Of a DNA stretch of 64,000 nt, positions 54,521 through 64,000 are shown in pieces. Under the pieces are notes generated by a model. It did not search any database. It was not told the DNA's origin and saw only the letters and a program-made list of their open reading frames with translations. A program made the translations under genes and the position numbers. Positions within the stretch are counted from its first letter, which is position 1. Each line of letters starts with the position of its first letter. Origin of the DNA: JBBIQS01 sp037442205 (GTDB lineage: Bacteria; Myxococcota; Myxococcia; Myxococcales; UBA5297); contig JBBIQS010000018.1 in assembly GCA_037442205.1 (NCBI GenBank), positions 36,895-100,894 of the forward strand, written 5' to 3'.

Positions 54521-55819
54521 TCACTTGGTCTCGATCTGGATGCCCAGGCCGGAGGTCATCTTCAGGCCCTTGCGCGTGCCGCTGGTCGAGACGGTGTACG
54601 GCCGCTGGCCGACGCCGACGCCGGTGGTCTCGCGGCAGGCATTGCCGCCATCGATCCGGTACTGGTAGCCGTCAGCCTCGGAGGCGAGGGAGCCTTCGAA
54701 GAAGTAGCCTCGGCAGGCCTCGGAGCGGGTGAAGCGGTTGACGTCCCAGCGATAGAGTCGCTCGGAGTCGTTGAGCAGGGTCGAATAGCTTTCGCCGGGG
54801 TTGGAGCCCCCGGTGGTTTCCCAGTGCCACATGATCTTGGTGCAGCTGCGGCTGACGCAGCGGTCCGTGCAGCACTGGCCGGGAACCGGTCCGAGCTTCC
54901 ACACCCGGCGAGCCGGCACCGGCGCCCGCGACGTCTCGGTGCCGTTCCCCGTCCAATAGCCAGGCTCCCCGAGCTTGCCGGGCATCGAGGTGGGTTGGCT
55001 GGGGAGGTTGAGGACGTCCGAGGGCCAGCTGACGGCGCTCAGGTAGCGGATCTGGTCGGGTGAGATGTCGAGGAACCAGGGCATGTTGAGCGCCCCGGTG
55101 ACCGCGCTGAGGATGTTGCCGATGGTCGAGCCGCTTCCCAGCTTGTCGCCCAGCAGCGGGAAGACCACCTTGCCGTTGGAGCGGCGCAGCACCTGCTCGA
55201 CGTTGTCGCGCACCAGCGTGCCGGAGGCAGCCGGCGCCTGCCCCGGCTTCCAGGCCGCCCAGGTGTCGTAGATCACCGCCGACTTGGTGGTGAACACCAG
55301 CGGGTCGGGGACCGAGCCCGCCGACAGCCACTCCGGCGGCAGCAGGCGGTTCTTGACCTTGAAGCTCACCTCGGCCACCACCAGGTTGTTGAAGCGGTCG
55401 CCGACCATGCTCTCGAAGATCGGCTTGGTCACCGCTCCGACCACGTCGCCCACCAGCCCGCCGGCTCCGTTCACCGGAGCGTTCTGCACCGAGTCTTCGA
55501 GGGTGAGGCTGGCCTCGACCTGCAGGCCGTTGAAGTCGACCACCCCGCCGTCGGCCGCCCCGGCGGCGGTGCTGCTGTCCAGGTCGGCGTAGCGGTTCTT
55601 CACGTCCTGGGCCACGCCGCTGGTGTCCTTCCAGCGCCCCTGACCGCCCACCATCTCCCAGGCGGCGTACTGGGCGGCCTCGGCCAGCTTCACCTTCTTC
55701 TTGCCGATGTCCCACATGTAGATGGACCAGAGCATGGTCGCCACCAACACCGGCAGCACCACCGCGGTCTCGGTGAGGGCGGCTCCGTCCTCTCGGCCTG
55801 ATCTGAGCGCTTGGATCAT
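54521..55819 (-). CDS. TadE-like minor pilin B of Tad cassette 2
   Basis: 432 residues. N-terminus REDGAALTETAVVLPVLVAT is a TadE-type helix. Shares AAQYAAWEMVG and VAEVSFKVKNRLLPPEW with the cassette-1 protein at 34399-35448, but has a longer C-terminal part with cysteine pairs (GQCCTDRCVSRSCTKI; SEACRGYFFEG; NACRETTG). GGGAAGG lies before ATG 55819, 11 nt after the TadG-like stop. Confidence 0.78.
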   Translation of the reverse strand: MIQALRSGREDGAALTETAVVLPVLVATMLWSIYMWDIGKKKVKLAEAAQYAAWEMVGGQGRWKDTSGVAQDVKNRYADLDSSTAAGAADGGVVDFNGLQVEASLTLEDSVQNAPVNGAGGLVGDVVGAVTKPIFESMVGDRFNNLVVAEVSFKVKNRLLPPEWLSAGSVPDPLVFTTKSAVIYDTWAAWKPGQAPAASGTLVRDNVEQVLRRSNGKVVFPLLGDKLGSGSTIGNILSAVTGALNMPWFLDISPDQIRYLSAVSWPSDVLNLPSQPTSMPGKLGEPGYWTGNGTETSRAPVPARRVWKLGPVPGQCCTDRCVSRSCTKIMWHWETTGGSNPGESYSTLLNDSERLYRWDVNRFTRSEACRGYFFEGSLASEADGYQYRIDGGNACRETTGVGVGQRPYTVSTSGTRKGLKMTSGLGIQIETK

Positions 55820-55830
55820 CGGGCCTTCCC

Positions 55831-57813
55831 TCAGTGGATGAGCACCTTGGACACCGTGGACTTGTCGGAGCCGAGGTTGCCGGCGCCGCAAACCATCTCC
55901 GAGAAGTCGCCGGGGAACAGCGCCCCCGAGGCTCCGCAGAAGGCGGCGATCCCGCCGCCGGCGTTGGCCCGCACCACCCCCTCGGCGAACATGGTGTGCT
56001 CGCGCACCGGGATCAGCCGGGCGAACCAGAGCGGGGCGAAGAGGTTGGGGGCCTCCTGCCAGTTTCCCGGGCGGTGGTAGAAGGCCCGCCCCGCCGCCAG
56101 CGCCGCCATGTCGCTGCTCCACAGGTCGCGCAGCGAGGCTCCCTTGCCGTACAGCTGCTTGTGCTTGCCGAAGTGGACCAGGCTCCCCCCCAGGCCCCAG
56201 TCCCGGGTCACTCCGGTGGTGGGGATGTTCTTGACCAGCGCCGCCACATTGGCCGGCTGGTTGAAGTGGTCCACCTGGGGCCAGTCCACCGACGGCCGGC
56301 CGAGCATGTACGGGGTGATTCCCTTGAAGTAGTGCTTCTTGTGGCCGGTGAGGTTGTAGTTGCCCGAGGGCGGCGGGATCGGGAGATCCATGCCGACCAG
56401 CTTGAACCTGACGCCGCCGCCGATGACGTGCATGCCGCCGTTTTCGGCGCCTCCGGTGAGCGGGACCGGCTGGAACAGGCCCGGGGTGGGCGCGGAGCTG
56501 CCGCCGTTGTCGAAGAGGACGTTGAGGTTGATTCTGCCCTTCTCCTCGCATCTGGTGTTGATGTTGGGGGTTAGCGGCGTCGGCAGGATCCAGTTTTTGC
56601 ACGACTTGCACTGGCCCTTCCAGGTTATGCCGCAGATCAGGCATGACTCCTTGGGGTCGGCTACGGTGTCCTTGTAGACGAAGGTTTCGGCGCTGATGAT
56701 CTGGTCGCTGTAGCGGCTCCCCTCGTAGCCGCGCAGGCGGGTCTCGGCCGTCTTCTCCAGCCGGATTCCGAAGAACATCGTCAGTGCCGCCAAGGCCCCG
56801 CCGGTGGCGATCCCCGCGATGATGCCGATGAACTTGAGAATCGCCGCCGCCTTGGAGCCGCAGGGCGCCAGCCCGAAGGTGATCTCCTTGCCGAAGTCCA
56901 GGTCCCACTTGCGCCCGATGAACACCGGCCCCTTGCCGGTGGCCACCCACTCCAGCCGCGAGGCGTTGGCGATCTCCATCATCAGGAAGCGCGAGTACTG
57001 GTCGATCTTCTTGTGGCTCGAGGCGCCGCGGTAGTTCGGGTAGACCGGCAGCCCGTCCTTGCGCGCGGCGATCCCGGTGGAGGCGGCGGCGGTCTCGTCG
57101 ATGTGCTCCATGAACCCGTAGACCGAGAGCCCGTTGGCGATGACGAAGGGGTTGGTGACGCTGTCCAGCGGCGGCGGCAGCGAGCCGGAGAACCCGGTGG
57201 CGTCGGGGAGCCTGGCCAGCGGGTCGGTGCGCTGGGCGAAGGCCTCGGCCTGCAGCGAGAAGGTCGCCGCCCAGACCAGCGCCGCCTCCTGCACCAGGTA
57301 GAGCATCTCGTTGGCCGCCCCCAGGTAGGCCAGCGCCATCTCCGCTCCGCCGTGCCAGTTGTAGCTGGGCTTGCCGCAGGCATCGACGAAGGGGTTGGAG
57401 TAGAAGTCGTGCCCGTCCATGCCGGCATACAGGTAGCGCATGCCTTTGACGATGGTGCAGCCGGGTATGCCGATCGCCTCCAGCACCATCCCCAGCACCG
57501 CGAAGATCGGCATGATCACGAACTCGAGGTACTGGGCGTAGGAGAGGTAGGCGGCGAAGGTCATCATCGCCGAGTAGTGCAGCACCATCGCGCGGTTGGT
57601 GTAGGCGACGATGTTGTAGGCCCGGGCGTGGACCACCGCCGTCGAGTAGGCCAGGTTGTCGGCGGCCTGTTGCAGCTTGATCTTCTCGTAGACCACCTGG
57701 CTGACGTGCATGGTGCTGAGCACGGTCAGCGCCAGCACCAGCAGGCAGACGACTGCGAGGATGGTCGCCTGGCCGCGGTTGTCCGCCTGGAGTCTTCTCA
57801 GCACTCGGTGCAT
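55831..57813 (-). CDS. Large TadG-like protein of Tad cassette 2
   Basis: 660 residues. N-terminus DNRGQATILAVVCLLVLALT is the Tad helix, then VVYEKIKLQQAADNLAYSTA (TadG block). Hydrophobic stretches near 75-115 and 330-360. A CxxC pair region (ESCLICGITWKGQCKSCKN) may form disulfides. The C-terminus has RAFYHRPGNWQEAPNLFAPL, WFARLIPVREH and ends KVLIH, the same motif and ending as the cassette-1 protein. GGGAGCGAGCG precedes ATG 57813. Confidence 0.8.
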   Translation of the reverse strand: MHRVLRRLQADNRGQATILAVVCLLVLALTVLSTMHVSQVVYEKIKLQQAADNLAYSTAVVHARAYNIVAYTNRAMVLHYSAMMTFAAYLSYAQYLEFVIMPIFAVLGMVLEAIGIPGCTIVKGMRYLYAGMDGHDFYSNPFVDACGKPSYNWHGGAEMALAYLGAANEMLYLVQEAALVWAATFSLQAEAFAQRTDPLARLPDATGFSGSLPPPLDSVTNPFVIANGLSVYGFMEHIDETAAASTGIAARKDGLPVYPNYRGASSHKKIDQYSRFLMMEIANASRLEWVATGKGPVFIGRKWDLDFGKEITFGLAPCGSKAAAILKFIGIIAGIATGGALAALTMFFGIRLEKTAETRLRGYEGSRYSDQIISAETFVYKDTVADPKESCLICGITWKGQCKSCKNWILPTPLTPNINTRCEEKGRINLNVLFDNGGSSAPTPGLFQPVPLTGGAENGGMHVIGGGVRFKLVGMDLPIPPPSGNYNLTGHKKHYFKGITPYMLGRPSVDWPQVDHFNQPANVAALVKNIPTTGVTRDWGLGGSLVHFGKHKQLYGKGASLRDLWSSDMAALAAGRAFYHRPGNWQEAPNLFAPLWFARLIPVREHTMFAEGVVRANAGGGIAAFCGASGALFPGDFSEMVCGAGNLGSDKSTVSKVLIH

Positions 57814-57830
57814 CGCTCGCTCCCGGTGGC

Positions 57831-58706
57831 CTAGGGCAGGAACTTCTTGAACTGGTTGGACTGCATCCGCGCGGTCCAGGTGGCCCGCAGCGGCAGCACC
57901 GACAGGCCCAGGTAGTTGAGCCGCTGCAGCTGCGCCACCTCGTCCGAGGCCGCGGCCTGGATGCGCGCGAAGCCCTGGTCGACCTTGTAGGCCTCCACCA
58001 ACTCCGGGGCCCCGTGGCGGGCCAGCAGCCCGTGGCTGGCGTCGGCGTCCAGCAGCGCCACCCCGGCCTGGCTGGCGCCCCAGATGTTCTGGATCACCCA
58101 GTTGGCGAAGGGGATGCGCATCACGTAGAGGTAGGTGAGCCGGATGGTCAGCCGGTTGGCGTCGACGGCAGCGGCGCTGGTGACGTCGTCGAAGTCGAAC
58201 TCCGCCTCGCCTGAGGGCAGCGGCGCGCCGGGCGGGTGCATATGCGGGCCGAAAGAGCCGTAGCGGCCGGCGTCGCTGGGGCCGAGCACTTCGATCTTGA
58301 TGAACTTGAAGGCGTCGTCGAAGGCGATCATGGCGGTGGCGTCGCCCTTGAGCCCGGGGCGGGCGTTGTTCTCCCAGCGGTAGGCCTCGGCGCTGAAGAA
58401 GGCCTTCATCCCCAGCTCTTCGTAGGCCTTCACCTTGAGCAGCACGTTGGCGAAGGTCCCGTCGCCGTCGTAGACCTTGGTGATGGTCGGCAGCAGGGCC
58501 ATGAAGGCGGCGCGCTCCATCTCCTTGGGGTCGCCGTTGTGGACGATGCCCGCCCGCGCCGCCATGAACGCCGCGTACTCGGTGAGCACCTGGGCGTGCT
58601 GCAGCATGCCCAGCTGCAGGATGCCCAGCATCATGAAGATCAGGGTCGGGGCGACCAGGGTGAACTCGACCATCGCCTGCCCCTGCTCTCCGCCGTGCCG
58701 CGTCAT
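57831..58706 (-). CDS. TadE-like minor pilin A of Tad cassette 2
   Basis: 291 residues. N-terminus EQGQAMVEFTLVAPTLIFMM (TadE), followed by MLGILQLGMLQHAQVLTEYA and AAFMAARAGIVHNGD. RLTYLYVMRIPFANW and TARMQSNQF match the cassette-1 protein at 31278-32150 at the same places. Same length, so the two are close paralogues. Overlaps the upstream 'DSPERV' gene by 4 nt. Confidence 0.82.
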   Translation of the reverse strand: MTRHGGEQGQAMVEFTLVAPTLIFMMLGILQLGMLQHAQVLTEYAAFMAARAGIVHNGDPKEMERAAFMALLPTITKVYDGDGTFANVLLKVKAYEELGMKAFFSAEAYRWENNARPGLKGDATAMIAFDDAFKFIKIEVLGPSDAGRYGSFGPHMHPPGAPLPSGEAEFDFDDVTSAAAVDANRLTIRLTYLYVMRIPFANWVIQNIWGASQAGVALLDADASHGLLARHGAPELVEAYKVDQGFARIQAAASDEVAQLQRLNYLGLSVLPLRATWTARMQSNQFKKFLP

Positions 58707-59560
58707 GGGGCCTCCTTGGCCGGCCAGCGCTGCGCCAAAAACACCGAGCTGCCGGTCCGCTCCTCGAGCGGCTCGAGGTAGACCTGCAGCTCGATGCCCT
58801 CCCGGGGCCGCTCGAAGCGCAGCCGGCGCGTCTGCCGCGGCGGGGTGGGGCCCTCCTCGGCCACCAGCTTCCAGCCCTTCTCCCCGAGCGCCTTGCGGTA
58901 GTAGCCGGCGTTCTCGTCGACCGACGCCCAGTTGACGGCCTGCACGGTGCGCCCGCGCTCACCGGGCTCGTTGGACTCGGTGACCAGGAAGCCGCCGCTG
59001 CCAGGGACGAAGGGCAGGTCCTCGGGGGCGGCGAAGTCGAAGCGGCCGCGCTCGACGTCGGCCACGGTGAGGCGCACCTCGGTGTCCCCGTCGGGCCGGG
59101 AGAGCGCCGCCGCCGACAGCGCCAGCCGGCGCCGCTCGTCGACCGTGGAGACCATCTCCACCCCTTGGCCGAAGGGAACCCGCTGCGGCTGGTAGCCGCG
59201 CCGGGTGAGGGACTGCTGGTAGAAGAGCAGCACCCGCTCCGGCGAGTCCCTGGTGATGCCGAACGCGACCTTCATCGGGACCCCGCTGGCCGCCAGGCGG
59301 TCGCCCAGGCTGACCATCGAGGCGCCGGGGTAGGGCACCAGGGGGTCTAGGTAGTCGGCCAGCCGGCGGGTTTGTGCCGCGGGGTCGCTCTGCGCTGGCG
59401 CCTGGGCGGCCGCCGCCGGGGCCCGCGCCGGCAGGCCTTCCGGCGCGCGCAGCGGCTCGGTGTCGGAGCGCGCCACCAGAAGATAGACAAGGGCCAGCAG
59501 GCTCAAGCCCACGGGCCAGAGCGCAGCGATGCGGCGAAGCGGTCGGAGTCCGAAGACCAT
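58703..59560 (-). CDS. Membrane-anchored 'DSPERV' protein of Tad cassette 2
   Basis: 285 residues. One N-terminal helix (IAALWPVGLSLLALVYLLVA), an Ala/Pro linker (40-65), then two similar half-domains: VPYPGASMVSLGDR, GVPMKVAFGITRDSPERVLL, FYQQSLTRRGYQPQ and later NEPGERGRTVQAVNW, YYRKALGEKGWKLV. Paralogue of 35451-36245. First gene of cassette 2, whereas it is fourth or fifth in cassette 1. ATG 59560 lacks an obvious ribosome-binding site. Confidence 0.72.
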   Translation of the reverse strand: MVFGLRPLRRIAALWPVGLSLLALVYLLVARSDTEPLRAPEGLPARAPAAAAQAPAQSDPAAQTRRLADYLDPLVPYPGASMVSLGDRLAASGVPMKVAFGITRDSPERVLLFYQQSLTRRGYQPQRVPFGQGVEMVSTVDERRRLALSAAALSRPDGDTEVRLTVADVERGRFDFAAPEDLPFVPGSGGFLVTESNEPGERGRTVQAVNWASVDENAGYYRKALGEKGWKLVAEEGPTPPRQTRRLRFERPREGIELQVYLEPLEERTGSSVFLAQRWPAKEAP

Positions 59561-59604
59561 TATTGCGGCGGCCGCGGCAGTGCGAACTTCCTCGACATTC
59601 GCAG

Positions 59605-59610
59605 TGTATA
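59605..59610 (-). promoter_or_regulatory. Candidate -10 element of Tad cassette 2 (TATACA)
   Basis: ACATATACACT on the minus strand, about 44 nt before ATG 59560, in an otherwise G+C-rich context. -35 is weak (TGACGG). Confidence 0.4.
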
Positions 59611-59667
59611 TGTCGCGGAAGGGGCCGAACCGTCACACCAGTCGACTGAACGCAGCGCGAGGATGCA

Positions 59668-59686
59668 TGTAGGTCGTCAACCTACA
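59668..59686. promoter_or_regulatory. Perfect 7-5-7 palindrome upstream of Tad cassette 2
   Basis: TGTAGGT-CGTCA-ACCTACA. It may be an operator for cassette 2, or a T-less hairpin ending the nitrilase-family transcript 30 nt upstream; the sequence cannot decide. Confidence 0.4.
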
Positions 59687-59716
59687 CCTCGGGGAGCGAG
59701 TCGCCGGGAGGAAGGG

Positions 59717-60517
59717 CTACAGTCGCCGGTGGTTCAGGCAGGGAATGTCGCGGCGGACCCGGGCCAGCTGCTGCTCGTCGAGCCAGGCCACGGCCATCCC
59801 CTCGCCGTCGCTGGCGCGGGCCACCACCAGGCCCCAGGGATCGACGATCATCGCCCGGCCGTAGGTCTGCTTGCGCTCGCTGTGGGCGCCGAACTGGGCC
59901 GGGGCCACCACGAAGCACTGGTTCTCGATGGCCCGGGCCCGCAGGAGCACTTCCCAGTGGTCCCGGCCGGTGTGCGCGGTGAAGGCCGCCGGCATGAACA
60001 AGAGCTCGGCGCCCTTCTGGCTCAGGGCCCGGTAGAGCTCGGGGAAGCGCAGGTCGTAGCAGACGCTCAGCCCCATCCGCCCCAGGGCGGTCTGGGCGAC
60101 CACCACCTCCTTGCCCGGCTCGATGGTCTCCGACTCCTGGTAGCGGGCGCCGTCGGGGATGGCCACGTCGAACAAGTGGATCTTGCGGTAGACCGCCAGC
60201 CGCTCGCCCTGCGGCCCGAAGAGCACCGAGGTGTTGTAGAGCCGGCCGCCGGGCGCGCCCGATTCCAGGATCGACCCCGCCAGCAGGTGCAGCTTGCGCT
60301 CCTTCGCCTTCTGCGAGAGCCGGGTCAGCGTCGGGCCATCGATCGCCTCGGCAGCGGCCTGCTTGTCGCGCTCCGGGCCCATGTAGCTGAAGGTCTCCGG
60401 CAGCCCCACCAGCTGGGCCCCGCGCCGGGCCGCCTCCTCGATCAGCGAGAGGGCCTTGTCGAGGTTGGCCTGCTTGTCGCCGGTGGAGGTGAGCTGGAGG
60501 GCGGCGGCGAGGAACAT
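59717..60517 (-). CDS. Nitrilase-superfamily amidase (Nit1/Nit2-like)
   Basis: 266 residues. Catalytic triad visible: Glu in GAQLVGLPETFSYMG, Lys in VYRKIHLFDV, Cys in LSVCYDLRFPELYR. The YRKIHLFD and CYDLRFPELYRALS forms and the ending IPCLNHRRL fit the Nit1/deaminated-glutathione amidase group, which repairs deaminated glutathione. Other omega-amidases remain possible. Divergent from rimP. Confidence 0.85.
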   Translation of the reverse strand: MFLAAALQLTSTGDKQANLDKALSLIEEAARRGAQLVGLPETFSYMGPERDKQAAAEAIDGPTLTRLSQKAKERKLHLLAGSILESGAPGGRLYNTSVLFGPQGERLAVYRKIHLFDVAIPDGARYQESETIEPGKEVVVAQTALGRMGLSVCYDLRFPELYRALSQKGAELLFMPAAFTAHTGRDHWEVLLRARAIENQCFVVAPAQFGAHSERKQTYGRAMIVDPWGLVVARASDGEGMAVAWLDEQQLARVRRDIPCLNHRRL

Positions 60518-60658
60518 GGATCAATCTCCGCGGGCGGGCGAGCAACCAGCGCCGCCGGCAGCCCGGCGGCCGTCCGGCCGCATGGCGTTTCTAACACTCT
60601 GAAATTATTGTCGGAACTGGCCCAGGGCGGCCCCGGTGCCTTGTTTCCTGTGGGGGAA

Positions 60659-60683
60659 TGTGGTAGGGAGCCGCCACATTTTT
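60659..60683 (+). terminator. First terminator-like hairpin in the rimP leader
   Basis: Stem TGTGGT (60659-60664) with GCCACA (60673-60678), one G-U pair, 8-nt loop, then TTTTT (60679-60683). Confidence 0.55.
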
Positions 60684-60702
60684 CGTGAGAAGTACGCGAA
60701 GA

Positions 60703-60728
60703 GTGGGCCGCAAGCCCGCTTTTTTTTT
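60703..60728 (+). terminator. Second terminator-like hairpin in the rimP leader
   Basis: Stem GTGGGC (60703-60708) with GCCCGC (60714-60719), one G-U pair, 5-nt loop, directly followed by nine T residues (60720-60728). The T-run ends 7 nt before the rimP ATG, so it sits in the leader of the gene it precedes rather than after a gene. Likely an attenuator. Confidence 0.7.
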
Positions 60729-60735
60729 GGACGCC

Positions 60736-61242
60736 ATGGCCGCCAAAGAGCAAATCGCACAGCAGGCCCGAGAGCTGGCCGAGCCCATCCTCCGCAACGA
60801 GGGGCTGGAGCTGATCGATGCCGAGTACCTGCGGGAGGGCGGGCGCTGGGTGTTGCGCCTGACCATCGACAAGCTGGGCGCTCCCGAGGGCGAGTACGTC
60901 GGCATCGACGACTGCCAGCGGGCGACCCGGGCGGTCGAGACCGCGCTCGACGTGGCCGACCTGGTCGAGCACGAGTACTCGCTCGAGGTCTCCAGCCCGG
61001 GCATCGAGCGGCCGCTGACCCGGCCCGAGCACTTCCAGCGCTTCCTGGGCAAGAAGGTGCAGATCAAGACCTTCGCCCCGCTCTTCGAGCCGCCGCGCAA
61101 GAACTTCTCCGGCACCCTGGTCGGTTTCGCCGACGACGCCGCCGAGGTCGAGGTGGAGGGGGCCGGGCGCTTCAAGATCCCGCGAAAGGAGATGGCCAAG
61201 GCGCACCTGCAGGCCGACTGGCAGGCCCTGCAGAGGAAGTAA
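60736..61242 (+). CDS. rimP: Ribosome maturation factor RimP
   Basis: 168 residues, needed for 30S subunit maturation. N-terminal domain (LAEPILRNEGLELIDAEYLR, LRLTIDKLG), the signature VSSPGIERPLTRPEHFQRFL, and the C-terminal Sm-like domain (FSGTLVGFADDAAEVEVEGA). ATG 60736 has no clear Shine-Dalgarno because a T9 run precedes it. First gene of the rimP-nusA-ylxR-infB operon. Confidence 0.94.
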   Translation: MAAKEQIAQQARELAEPILRNEGLELIDAEYLREGGRWVLRLTIDKLGAPEGEYVGIDDCQRATRAVETALDVADLVEHEYSLEVSSPGIERPLTRPEHFQRFLGKKVQIKTFAPLFEPPRKNFSGTLVGFADDAAEVEVEGAGRFKIPRKEMAKAHLQADWQALQRK

Positions 61243-61364
61243 GCCGCCGCGCGAGTCGTTCAGGTTCAGTGACCTCTACATAGCCGCCGGGCCGGATGCC
61301 CGACGGCGCTCATGACAACGCGACGGGGCCCCGCCCCTCGCCACAAAGACCGCAAGGAGTGACC

Positions 61365-63077
<1,713 letters not shown>

Positions 63078-63201
63078 GGCCCACGGGGACCGTCGTTCTC
63101 GTCCAGGCAGGTGGCCTCCGCGGAGGCCGCCAAGACGGTGAAAGGTGCGCGAGCGAGGCGGCTGCCCCGCAACCGCTCGAAGGAAGAGGAAGCAGTCAAC
63201 C

Positions 63202-63462
63202 ATGGCTCCGCCCATTCGGACGTGCATCGGGTGCGGAGACAGAAGGGAGAAGCAGGCGCTGATCCGCCTGACCGCCCGAGGCGGCCTGGTGGCGGTCGAT
63301 ACGAAGGGAGGCTCACCTGGTCGCGGGGCGTACGTGTGCGGCTCCGCTTGCCTGGTGAAGGCGCTCAGCCAGCAGAAGCTGGGGCGCGCCTTCAAGGCCC
63401 GGGTGACGGCCGGCGAAGCGCTGATGGCTCAGATTCGTTCGTTTGAGGCGGCAAAAAATTGA
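63202..63462 (+). CDS. ylxR: YlxR-family (DUF448) nucleic-acid-binding protein
   Basis: 86 residues. Motifs RTCIGCGDRREKQALIRLT and GRGAYVCGSACLVKAL are those of YlxR/DUF448, an RNA- or nucleoid-associated protein encoded between nusA and infB in most bacteria. ATG 63202 is the usual start position; an upstream GTG could add 19 residues. Confidence 0.92.
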   Translation: MAPPIRTCIGCGDRREKQALIRLTARGGLVAVDTKGGSPGRGAYVCGSACLVKALSQQKLGRAFKARVTAGEALMAQIRSFEAAKN

Positions 63463-63570
63463 GGCGGCAAATGCGGCGTCCGGGCATGAAAAAAGGGGCG
63501 CCCGCGGTTGACCGCCAAACGGGAAAGATTTAGAAGCTACGCGGCGTTATCCAACGCCGCAGAGGTGTAT

Positions 63571-64000
63571 ATGGCCAAGAAGCGCGTGCACGAGATCGCC
63601 AAGGAGCTCAAGGCCCACGGCATCGAGATGGACAACAAGGAGCTCGTGGCCGAGCTCCAGTCCCTCGACTTTGACGTCAAGAGCCACTCCTCTTCCATGG
63701 ACGAGGACCAGGCGAACGTGGCCGTCGAGAGAATCGTCCAGAAGCGCAAGCCCAAGCCCGCTCCGGCTCCGGTGCATGCGGCCGGCTTCGTGGTCCGCCG
63801 CAAGGCGCCGGCGCAGCCCTCGGCCGGCGGTGAGGCTGCCGAGCCTGCCGTCGAGAGGCCTGCGGCCCAGGTCGCCGAGCAGGCGGCTGCTCCAGAGCAG
63901 GCCGAAGCTCCCGCCGCCGCCGCCGAAGCTCCGGAAGCTCCCGCGCCGGCCGCCGCCGAAGAGAAGCCCGCCGAGCCCGCGGTCGCCGCCGCGCCGGTCG
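63571..64000 (+). CDS. infB: Translation initiation factor IF-2 (N-terminal part, cut by window end)
   Basis: The first 143 codons are present. N-terminal IF2-N domain (MAKKRVHEIAKELKAHGIEM, DFDVKSHSSSMDEDQANVAV), then the FVVRRKAPAQ motif and an Ala/Pro/Glu-rich linker, as in myxobacterial IF-2. GTP-binding domains lie beyond the window. The ATG at 63571 fits the family start; a GTG two codons upstream is possible. Confidence 0.93.
   Translation, partial: MAKKRVHEIAKELKAHGIEMDNKELVAELQSLDFDVKSHSSSMDEDQANVAVERIVQKRKPKPAPAPVHAAGFVVRRKAPAQPSAGGEAAEPAVERPAAQVAEQAAAPEQAEAPAAAAEAPEAPAPAAAEEKPAEPAVAAAPV

Overview
This window is very G+C-rich chromosomal DNA from a Gram-negative bacterium, most likely a myxobacterium-type deltaproteobacterium (Myxococcota). 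The clues are the NusA and IF-2 N-termini, a soluble Hanks-type Ser/Thr kinase, an NtrC-type regulator, multicopy Tad pilus parts, many outer-membrane beta-barrel or lipoprotein genes, and promoters of the type TTGACN-N17/18-TAGNNT. I saw no rRNA, tRNA, CRISPR array or insertion sequence. About 60 genes are supported, mostly in short, tightly overlapping operons.

Layout. 0-4.3 kb: an unusually short RpoH-like sigma factor and a korAB 2-oxoacid:ferredoxin oxidoreductase operon with a clear terminator. 4.7-7.5 kb: a DUF2079 membrane protein and an outer-membrane lipoprotein. 7.6-11 kb: dTDP-L-rhamnose operon rfbACDB. 11.4-16.4 kb: a lone receiver-domain regulator, a transglutaminase-like/barrel-like protein, an alanine dehydrogenase-family enzyme and a CoA-transferase. 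16.4-19.2 kb: an orphan antitoxin-like HTH protein, a DnaC-like ATPase with a partner, and an A+T-richer DUF5615 PIN-like gene. 19.2-26.7 kb: Ser/Thr kinase (probably leaderless mRNA), a YejABE-like peptide importer lacking its ATPase, and orphan hypF. 26.8-30.6 kb: porin-like protein, NtrC-type regulator, PEGA-like envelope protein.

30.9-38.0 kb and 52.4-59.6 kb: two paralogous cassettes of Tad-type pilus minor components (two TadE-like, one large TadG-like, one Flp pilin, a 'DSPERV' membrane-anchored protein, and exported 'WAEY' proteins). Neither has the motor, platform, peptidase or secretin. Between them lie a three-subunit molybdenum hydroxylase, greB, slyD and a probable envelope-stress operon (pspA, an anchored NMT1-type solute-binding protein, two paralogous two-TM coiled-coil proteins, a DUF3352-like protein and a LolD/MacB-type ABC transporter). 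A 979-bp segment carrying a foreign-looking secreted-protein gene has entered this operon and left a 90-bp direct repeat of the neighbouring gene's end.

59.7-64 kb: a Nit-family amidase, then the conserved rimP-nusA-ylxR-infB operon, whose leader carries two consecutive terminator-like hairpins just before the rimP start codon.

The best candidates for something undescribed are the duplicated Tad cassette with its lineage-specific partners, the PspA-centred envelope operon with its insertion scar, and the rimP leader hairpins.
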